A DNA stretch of 64,000 nucleotides from Babylonia areolata (Eukaryota > Mollusca > Gastropoda > Neogastropoda > Buccinidae): assembly GCF_041734735.1 (NCBI RefSeq), contig NC_134876.1, positions 85,001,174 through 85,065,173 on the forward strand, in the 5' to 3' direction. Below are positions 54,775 through 64,000 of this stretch, in pieces (the stretch's first letter is position 1; the number at the start of each line of letters is the position of its first letter). A program made the translations under genes and the position numbers. Under the pieces are notes generated by a model. The model was not told the origin of the DNA. It ran no database searches and was given only the letters and a program-made list of their open reading frames with translations.

Positions 54775-57700
54775 ATTATGCGTGTGTGTGTGTGCACAAG
54801 TGTAACCTGCTTTTCTTTTACTGTCATCTGTGAAATCATTTAGTGTTTGCTTATATTGCAGAAATTAATATGTTCCCCTTTTCTCCACCCCCACCTTCCC
54901 TCCCACTGGGCTTTCTGTCTTCAAAATGGGGGGAATGTCGGCTCTTTTCAAAGTTCTTCATAATAATTGTCTTTATAAAAAAAAAAAAAAAGTTACTGGT
55001 CATGATTGTTGTATGGAGATAATCATTTCACCCAATTAGCCACATTTGATGCAGATATCTGTCCTAGGACATAATGGAATTTCATTTTGATGAGAAAATG
55101 ACTGCCAGCTGTGAGCAAACGCACACTTCACACATGTACAAACACACTTCACACACACATTCACATGCATACACACACACACAAACGCGCACACACAGGG
55201 CATAGACACAATCATAAAAACTCACCACAAAACCAGTCACATTTTTATTTGTTGTGTTTATTTGGATTAAATAATAATGATCACATGAGAAGGGGATGGG
55301 TGTCTCTGAATTCAATACAGTTCCATTCCAAATGACAGTTTTGAAGAGAACTGGTGCCATGAAACAAAACAAAAACAAGACAGCACAGACAAAATATATA
55401 TATATATATTTATATATAGGGTGGCTTGACGGTGTGTCCACAAGGAGAAAAGCTGCCGTTTCCTTTCCTTTTGGTGAGGTGATGGGACGCTTTATTAAAA
55501 TTTGCAAAAAAAAAAACTTGCTTCTATTTCCTTTTTACAGAGCTATAACTTTTTTTCTTCAGGGCAAAAAACAAATGTGTTCATTTGGGGGGGGGAAGTA
55601 AGGAAGAAAAAAAAAAGATATAATTTACACAACTATAAGTACTCATGAAAGAAAAAAAACAAACAACTTTGCAGGGGGGAAAAAAAACGGAAAGGGGGTG
55701 GGGGGGCAGTGTTGGCATCCTATATGGGAAACTGAAAAAAAATTCTCAAGTTTGAATTTTTATTTTATTTAATTTTTTTTCAAATCCAAAAGACCAAAAT
55801 TCTTAACTTTTTTTTCTTCTTCCAATTCTCAACAACAACAAAAACGGGGGTAAGAAAACAGGGTGTTTCTCTCCTTGCAACACCCATCCTCCACCAACAC
55901 AGAAAAAAACAACAAAAAAACACTGCCACAAAGCCTGAACTTGAGGAAGAGAGCTAGTTTGTCGACTATTAAATCCTCCGTCCTCTCACAGAGGACAGCA
56001 CCAAATCATGTTGCCACTGTTCAATTATCATTCCCATGGGGGGCGGGGTGGAAAAAAGCTGAAATACAAATATACACACAAGAAAGAGTCCAGAGACCTA
56101 TAACTTCTTCCCCGCAATTGCAACACTGGCATCACATTCCCCTCCTTTCGATTTTACAGAAGAAATGAAAACAACACACAACTACAAAAAGGCCAGAGAA
56201 TGAAAATTCCTTGCACACACACACACAAACACACACACACAAAACCATGCACAATTAAAATCGCGTATTACTATTGTGGAAATTCTTCATAGTATTTCTT
56301 GATTTTTTGTGGGTTTTTTTTTTGTTTGTGAAACACCCTTTCTGAAAGAAAAAGAAAAAAAAAACCAAACCAACCCAGAAACGAAAGGATTTGTAGAGGC
56401 AGCAAGAACCACCATGCCTGGTTTTCCTTCCAGAGGGGGGGAAAATAGAATAGAATGAAAATGGTTTTGAGAGAACTGAGAATGGAAGGGAAAGGAGGGA
56501 TTGAGGAGACCAAAAGATGGTTTTGAAAACTCCCGAGAGGGTGAGGAGGATGGTGTGGAAATAGGGATGGGACAAGAGAATAAGATCTGAAGTGGGGGGG
56601 GGGGGGGAGAAAGAAACGGGCTGGATGTGTAATTTACAAATTTCTCATGCTGAAGTTAATGAAAAAGATGTGGAGAAGAAAAAAATTTGAAAAGGAAAAC
56701 AAGAAATCGTAAGAAAAACAAAACAAAAAGGCACAAAAAGCAACAATGCAGATAAGTGTGGCAGACTAGAAAAAGGCCAGTCAACAAACTATTTTTATCA
56801 GTGGTGTGAAAACAGACAACAAGAGAGATAAAGGCAACAATGGGAGAAAGGGAGGGGGGAATGGAAATGACAGAAACTGAAAGAGATGAAAAACAAGGAG
56901 AAACTGAGGAAGGAAGTGGTGGTGGTGGTGGCTGGCAGGAGAGTTAAACTGGAGGAGGAAACGCAGGGGATGAATGAGGGTGGTGGAAACTTGGGGGGAA
57001 GATTTTGGGTAGGAACTAGCACCACTCTACACGACATTTCTCTGAACCGGATTGGTGTAACTGGAATTAGACCCACAGATCTTTTATTCCCCCCCCCCCC
57101 CCAAAAGGCAGAGAGTGAGAGAAAGGAACTGATCCAGAGCTTTTCACCATGGTGAGAAGAGTTCAGTTCAGTTACTCATGGAGGCGTCACTGTGTTCTGA
57201 AAACCCGACACAATGAGAAGAAAGAATGCAGAGTGAGACTAAAGCAAAGACAAAACCCCAAAACTAGGAACCCCCGAGTGGTAATCCTACTTTAAAAATC
57301 CGATCTATCCTTGGCTAAAAATTATATGTCATACATTATTTTAAAACAACAATAACAAAAAAAGAAAGAAAAACAGAAAAGAAAACGGAGTCCAGTCATG
57401 CAAAAAATTTCAAGTTATGACATGAAACCATGCAAGTGAAATAGCGGTGACCACTGAAAATCGGCTTCCAATCCCCAGTTTCTATTGGCCTCCACCTCCC
57501 TTCCTTCCAGTTTCTTCATTCATAGCAATGCTCAGTCAGAATGCTTAATAAAGGCCTATGCTGCGCAAATAAAAAAAAAACAACACAAAACGCTCAAATC
57601 AAAAGTACTGACAAACAAAGGGAAGGTGGGGGAGGGAGTGGGGTGGGGTGGGGGGGATCAATCCCTTCAACATGACAAGAGAACGTAATCGGTAAAAAAT

Positions 57701-60700
57701 CCAGCAGCAAGCATCACCATCTTAAACAAAATTCATACTTGTTCATCCACAACAGACCTCACCCCAACCCCACCAAACCTGAAATGAAACATTTCAAACT
57801 GATAGTCATTGTAACAAATTTATCTTAAAGCAAAAAAAAGCACAGAGTTATATGACTATAAATCCATTGTCTACTCTTAAAATTGTTGGTCCATAATTAG
57901 AGAAAAGAAAAAAAAAAGAGAAAAGAACAGTTCCCATGCCTGTTAGCAGTTTGTGCCCATACTTATCAAAGTCTGTTCACTTTTTCTTTTTTTGGGGGGA
58001 GGGGGGATAATTTTGTTTCATCATTAGTGTAGAGGATTGGGGTGAAAATCAAAGAAAAAGAATAAAAACAAAAAAACAAGGGGAGGAAAGATGGGGGGAA
58101 AAATAAGCAAGATTTGAATACAAAGCTAAACCAAATGCTTTAGAACTTAAATCAGCATACTTCATTACAGAAAAACACACAAACCCAACAAACACTCAAA
58201 TTTACATATTCAAAGCACAAGGCATTATTTAAAGTCACACAAGCCTTGACATTTTAACTTTCTTTCATCTGGTGCCATTTCTTTCAAGTGGCTGGCTCGC
58301 TCCTCAAGTCAAATTGCTGATCTGCACTTCACCAAGTGCGTAGTTTCCTTTGGGGAACGTTTCTTCCAATGTTTAAAATCCCTAGGAGCATTTTTCATAC
58401 TCATTTCTTGTACATAGAATATTGTATTCATTTCTATTCTGTCTCAATGTAGTCTTTTTCTGCTACTAAAAATACTATGTAAAACAGTTTTTCAATGTAA
58501 AAACTGCTTGAAGTTAGATTGCTGACACTTTGACAATCTATTCTGTATTTTCATTGCAATACCATGCCATCAGGAGGTACAAAAATGGCACAAGTTTAAA
58601 ACTTGCACAAAAAGAATGGATCATGCAAAGAAGAACCAAGACACTGATTCATGGTTTTGGGGGGGGGGGGGGGGAAGCTGAATTCAATGCAGATTTATAC
58701 CGACACATGAAAAATTTGACATTTATCTCACTTGTGAAAGCTGCTAAACAACTGTTCCTGGCACTCTGAAGGAGATTAAATTTTTTTCAGTATTTTTTCC
58801 CCACCCCCAGGTCATTTTCAACACAAAATCAAACATAAAGCAACTTAAATCAATTCTCAAGAAAGCAAAATTGGAAATCAAATAAGAAAAAAACATCATA
58901 GACATAAAAAGCACACACAACAAACATCACAAATGCATCGAAGTTTGTCCCCATCCTTTTTTCTTCCCCCCCCCCTCCCCCAACAGGACTGCATCCCCTA
59001 TGCCCCCCTGTCCCCAAAAAAGTGAGCATAGAAAACTGAACACGTTTTCCCTCATCAGATGCTCTGACATGTACTGAAACCAGCATAAAAATTTGGTTTG
59101 TCTTTTGGACAGATAATACACACATTGCTGTCTGGGGGACAAAAATATATATTGCCAAGTGGGACACAAGATATTCACACCAGTAAAGTGTTAGATGTTA
59201 AATAACAATACCTAGCAGTAAAAGGAAAGGAAAGAAAAGAAGAAGAAGTCCTTTCCAAGCATCTCTTGATCAGGAGTTAACATGAAACAACATAGCCTAC
59301 AACAAACTTCCACACAAACTTGTCAAACGCTACAAAAAATTATTGCAGTCACAAAACCATTGGGCAGAACTCATGTGTACAGGACTCGGAACACTAGAAG
59401 AACTGAAGACCATCAGGCAAGAAAGTAGCTTTTTGGATGGCGAGATCAAGAGCTGAGAGATCAAAACCAGTCTTTTCTAAAAACTAGTTAGAAGTGATCC
59501 CCTAACCTCCCTCCTCCTCCCTCTATTCCTCAACTTCCAAACCAACCTCTCCACCTCATGTTTTTTCTTCTTCTTCTTCCTGATCATTTTATAGGCATTA
59601 GCTGTCTATGATCTGCTGCAGTTTAAGAGATGAAAGACAAGGAGAAGATGGGGTAGAGGTGGGGGGGAGGGTAGAGGGGTAGTAGAGTGGTATAGCTGAA
59701 AAAAAGAAAGATGCATACATTGCACACAGTTTGTGCACACACATTCATGCATATTCAACGCTCGCGCACAGACACACACAAACGCACAGTGTGAGGAGGA
59801 AAGGACATGGAACTGAGACTGAGAGGCAGGAGAGAATACAAAGCATGTCTGATAGGAACACCACTTCGTTAAGAACGATGATCATCTTCGTATGGAGGAG
59901 GCAATCCACACACTCGCACAAAGAGGACAGAGGAAGCCAGACAAAGAGCACAGTAAGGAAGAGAAATAAAGGGCCATACTATTATTTATGTATCTGATGC
60001 AGATGAGAAACCTACAGTACCACAGTACACGGAACTAATGGCAAAAACACTCTTTGGCTGAATATTTGCTTCTTTTTCTATTGTTTCGCTGTTGCAAATA
60101 AACGTAACAAAATGAGTGGGAAAGGCAAATAGTGATCAGTCACTTGGCTTCTGTATGCGACAGGGAGTATGGCGGGTTAGAGCAGGGGTGGTGAAGGTGG
60201 GGGCGGGCAGTCTCAGAAAATACACACAGGGCAAAGGGGAACAACAGAGAGAGAGAGGGGTTGGGCGTGGTGGTTGTGGCTTCTCCTCTGTTCAGTATTT
60301 GCATTACCATACAGCAGTACAATGAGACAAAAAATAAATAAGATGCTTTACACAAAAAAATGCTCTTTCCACTCCTCAAACCCCTCTTGTTTCTACACCC
60401 AAAAAATACTGTCAACAGTGTGTAGAAGTTACATTGGCTGCAGAATAATCACTTTGTGTGTAAGGGCTGGAGCTCAACAGCAGGGTTTGAAGACTAAAAC
60501 AAGAATGGGCAGGAGGAACCAGACAGATTTGAAACTATATTTGTAACAGTATGTAGATACATCAACTGTACACCGAGAGATTTCCTCCAATAGCTCTACA
60601 GATATAAAAATAGACCCAATTTCATTCCACTGAACAAATGGTGAGAATCTCTAAGTCTAAACTAGCAAGACAATTATAAAAAAAAAAAAAAAAATTTTAA

Positions 60701-61431
60701 GTAATGCTTTCGTCAGTTCAAAAATAAAACTTTGAAATTGTCTGCACTAACTGACAACAAACCAATACTCAAATCTATTCTGACAAACCCAGGAAGGTGA
60801 TGCAAAAGTGGAAAAGCACTGAACAAAAACAGTCAAGATTAGAACCTAAGATCCTCATCAAGCACAGATCAATAACTCCACACTTGTGGAACTCTAATTT
60901 TATTTTAATCATCTATCAAGTTCCAATCATCAGTTTCCAATCCTTTCGTAATGGTTACACTTTCTGATTGAAAAAGTGCAATGCTATTGGCCTTAAATCT
61001 TTTTTTTTTTTTTATTGCAGGAGGGAGGAATGAGGATGGAGGGGGTGGGGAGTCCAAACAGATTGATCAGCTCTTGATTGTGTGGCATATCAGCGTCAAG
61101 AAAATCAAAAAGCAAGCTTAACAAAAAGTCCATGATCAATGCACAGCAGTGGAGCCTGTGATGGATGTGGCTGCCTATAATACCCACCATTACAGAACAT
61201 GGATTCCCCAGGGGGAAAAAAGACAAGACCAAAAAACAAAAACAAAAAAACCAAAAAAAAAAAACCCCACAACTTTTTTTCTGTTAAGAAACTGTTACTG
61301 AAAAAGGACTCGTGAGGGAGTATGACTGCTGTTTGTACAGAACTGCAGTGTCACAGTCACATCTTCAGTCCACCAGTCCATGACATTGTTTAGGTCAGGG
61401 ACTGGCAGTACTGGCTTCATTTTGTTCCCTC
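54775..61431. other. Repeat-poor, purine-rich (plus strand) region; possible long 3' UTR of a minus-strand gene
   Basis: For over 6.5 kb there is no recognisable SINE, LINE or tRNA-like sequence, in contrast to everything upstream. The plus strand is dominated by A-runs and G-runs (e.g. 55674-55710, 56596-56609, 57624-57657, 58659-58674, 59657-59675). No open frame looks like a protein. On the minus strand an AATAAA lies at about 55256-55262. A terminal 3' UTR exon read leftward would explain the features, but no coding exon is visible to prove it. Confidence 0.35.
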
Positions 61432-61663
61432 TTAACTCTCTCCATACGAACGGCGAAAGAGACGACGTTAACAGCGTTCACCCCAGTTACCATCATCAAA
61501 ATACTGCAAGTGGAAGGCTCTTATACTGAAGACGTGAATGTTGACAAAGAATACCACAATTTTGACGACGGAAGCTAAAAGGTTGGGTCATTCAGACACC
61601 CACTGGACATCCGAGGGGTCTGTGTAGAGGAGAAGAGAGGACTGGCTGTACTGAGTGAGTTAA
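61432..61663. mobile_element. TTAA-flanked MITE (copy 2 of 2)
   Basis: Flanked by TTAA at 61432-61435 and 61660-61663 and nearly identical to 1917-2148 in the same orientation. Shared landmarks are ACGAACGGCGAAAGAG, GGCTCTTATACTGAAGA, CACCCACTGGACATCCGAGG. No coding capacity. Confidence 0.85.
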
Positions 61664-62640
61664 CGTCACAACGTACCAAAAGCCTCCTTCAGTGCATGCT
61701 CCCACCCACCCACCCAAACCAAACCACCTCCCCCTTCCTAATCCTCCATCTCCCAACAACTTTCATTAAAAAAACAAACACCTCGTCCTTTGCCTTTAGA
61801 AACTTTTTAAAAATTTTTTTTTTTAAGTTTCATGTGTTCATTCTCTTTGGTAAGAATCTAATTGTTTCCCTTGAACAAGTGTCAAAGTTTGACTGTATTC
61901 ATCCACTTCCATAAAATAAACTAATATTTCTTGTCTTGAATAAGTTTAAAAGTTTCATTGTACTGGTTTACTTTCATTATAAATCTTGTTCTTTGTCTTG
62001 AATAGCTTAAAAAGTTTCACTGGATTCATTTACTTTCATCAAAAATAACATTTTTTTGTCTTCAAAGTTTCATTGGATTCATTCACTTTCATTAAAAATT
62101 TGTTTTGTTTTGGTGTCTTCAATAACTTTGTTTCACTGGATTCATTTGCTTTCATTATATATATATATATATATATAATTATACTAATATATATATCTAG
62201 AACTAAAAAGAGTCATAATCAGATGTGTGTTACCTGCGTTTACCGCAAATCAATAGGTAAACCATCAGGGAAAATATTGTACCAGTCAATAAAAGGTAAG
62301 GAAAATGCAGTTGTTGACAAGCAATGGCAACTGACAGCACCCTGAACACTGATGATGAATGATATTAACGAGCAATTAAGGGGGTTGGAACATGCCATAT
62401 TCTTCTTCAGCACTGTTTTCGGGACAGGAGCAAATAAACTTATCATCATTATTACAAAGCATATGTGATGGATAAGAAAAGCTGTTCCGTTAAAGCACAA
62501 AAAAGAAAAAAAACAACAAACCCAACACATTTGCAGATATCTCATTACTGGTTTCAAACGATAGTTAATTGGCCAATATTTCAACGCAAGCAGTCAGCCA
62601 AGCTCTAGCTTCATGGGTTGGTGTGATCCTTTCACAATTG

Positions 62641-62675
<35 letters not shown>

Positions 62676-63441
62676 TATTGGCCTTGTGTAAATGTAGAGA
62701 GGGGTGGAGGATGGGGCGGGCGGGTTGAGGATGAGAGAAATTTGCCAGCAAACATCTGCATCATGTCTTAATTTATCCAATCTATGAATGTCATGGGTGG
62801 GGGGGGGGGGGGGGTGCCAGGAGCATCAAACATGCGCACGTAATTCATTTTCCAGGTATCCAAAACTAATAGTGCCAAGGAAAATCAAATAGAAGAAAAA
62901 AAAAAAAAAAGGTGCTGTTCTGTAATAATCTTCCAGACTGTGAAACTCTCCTAAATGTGACACCCCATTCTAACTCCTTCAAAACTTGCAAGGAAGATGC
63001 TTGGAAAAAAAAAAAAAAAAATCAAAGAAAATACAAACTCTTGATATGATAAAGTATCATGATTTAAACTATTTTTCCTGTTCCCCGTATTAAATGTCTG
63101 AAGTTAGCTGTTCTCTTCTACTCCCTCTGTCAAAATCATATTCATTGGTCAATGAAGGAATCTTTTTTCCTTTTCTTTAATGATTACCTCAAATTCTGTG
63201 GACACCGAAATAACCCTTTTTCGTAAATAAAGATCAACAATTATCTATGTATGACAAGACAGTAGCGAGATTATTGGGAGAACCAACCTCAGTTTGTCTT
63301 TAAAGTCATCATTTTTTTTTTTTAATGTTCTAAATAAAATAATCACTTTCTTGCCTGAAATATTTTCCAAATAATTTTAACAGACAAGTTTTGTCTTGTC
63401 AGTTTTCAATACTAGTTTACTAATCAATTGCTTGTTGGATA
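61664..63441. other. Unannotated; homopolymer runs
   Basis: Short diverged CATTGGATTCATTTACTTTC-type tandem phrases at 61945-62150 (four to five rough copies), a TA run at 62155-62177, A-run 62640-62670 and G-run 62799-62814. No gene recognised. Confidence 0.45.
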
Positions 63442-63677
63442 GGAAATTTTCTATCTAAAATTACATTTAAATAGCATACTTACCGTGACCCACTAGTGCA
63501 GACTCTGGCAGGGGTCTGACATTCCTGTCCTGTGCAAACTACTATCCGCCTATGCGGAGAAAACGAAAATAGCTACGGCCAATAACCTCCCAGAAGTAGG
63601 TAACCTCCCCTTTGCCCCCCTGACTAGCGCCCTCTTTTAGTATGTTACTAAAACGTAATTTTAGATAGAAAATTTCC
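63442..63677. mobile_element. 236-bp element with 23-bp perfect terminal inverted repeats
   Basis: Left terminus 63442-63464 (starts GGAAATTTTCTATCTAAAAT) is an exact reverse complement of 63655-63677. The interior block (63486-63600) is repeated downstream. No coding capacity. Confidence 0.88.
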
Positions 63678-63815
63678 TTTTAATTACACATACTTAACCA
63701 TGACCCACTAGTGCAGACTCCGGCAGGGGTCTGACATTCCTGTCCTGTGCAAACTACTATCCGCCTATGCGGAGAAAATGAAAGTAGCTACGGCCGATAA
63801 CCTCCCGGAAGTAGG
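63486..63815 (+). repeat. Direct repeat of a 115-bp block, 215-bp offset
   Basis: 63486-63600 and 63701-63815 differ at about five positions (about 96% identity by eye). Shared landmarks are GACCCACTAGTGCAGACTC, GGCAGGGGTCTGACATTCCT and CTACTATCCGCCTATGCGGA. The second block follows the right terminus of the 236-bp element with only about 23 bases between. Confidence 0.9.
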
Positions 63816-64000
63816 ATAAAAAATTTGAACTTTAGCAGATACTCCCCTTGTTACTTCGGGCCTCCTTCATAACTGTAAATAAAGATGATCTCATTAAAAA
63901 AATCAAGTCGACTGGTAATAAACGCGTTGCAAGGAACAAGTAAAGAAGAATCATCATCACCTTTTGATGAAAACGCTCCCTGATTACCTTAACCGCAGTA

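Noticed and set aside
63479-63520. U1 snRNA-like 5' end (ATACTTACC...GGCAGGGG)
   Set aside because: Only the first nine bases and a short later block match; the intervening bases, stem-loops and Sm site are absent, and the block is a repeat inside an inverted-repeat element.

Overview
The window looks like nuclear DNA of a mollusc, most likely a marine gastropod; this is inference. It rests on intron-containing genes with GT/AG splice sites, very dense CA/GT, CT and AT microsatellites, and several tRNA-derived SINE families of a type I associate with snail genomes. No prokaryotic features, rRNA or CRISPR are visible.

Three host genes can be supported, all on the plus strand. (1) An MZB1 (pERp1) orthologue in four coding exons between 7197 and 19267: 217 residues, a secreted saposin-like chaperone ending in KDEL. 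(2) A small THAP zinc-finger protein in two coding exons (32044-32126 and 32787-33063), 119 residues. (3) A 439-residue, two-exon protein (35156-35732 and 36657-37399) whose N-terminal block and seven (G-D)-Y/F-N-x-R-P-x-x-W repeats suggest a myozenin/FATZ-like muscle Z-disc scaffold. A polyadenylation signal follows it at 37600. These genes are not obviously functionally linked.

Most of the rest is repeats. From 1 to 7 kb: a LINE 3' end, a SINE tail, a TTAA-flanked MITE, microsatellites and a striking long hairpin (5345-5501). Introns 1-3 of MZB1 hold a LINE remnant with an RNase H domain, a CR1/L2-like LINE remnant, two long copies of one SINE-like repeat (one with another SINE inside), and a ~0.6 kb repeat split by a 1.6 kb repeat. 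Just 3' of MZB1 a second copy of that 1.6 kb repeat was invaded by a 1,385-bp piggyBac-like element with intact TTAA target duplications. A third copy lies at 48-49 kb. From 38 to 47 kb there are three further inverted-repeat elements and SINEs; from 50 to 54 kb inverted and direct repeat pairs.

From about 54.8 to 63.4 kb the character changes: almost no interspersed repeats and long A- and G-runs on the plus strand. One reading is a long 3' UTR of a minus-strand gene whose coding exons lie beyond the right edge. The last 600 bases contain a 23-bp perfect terminal-inverted-repeat element whose interior is duplicated at a 215-bp offset.
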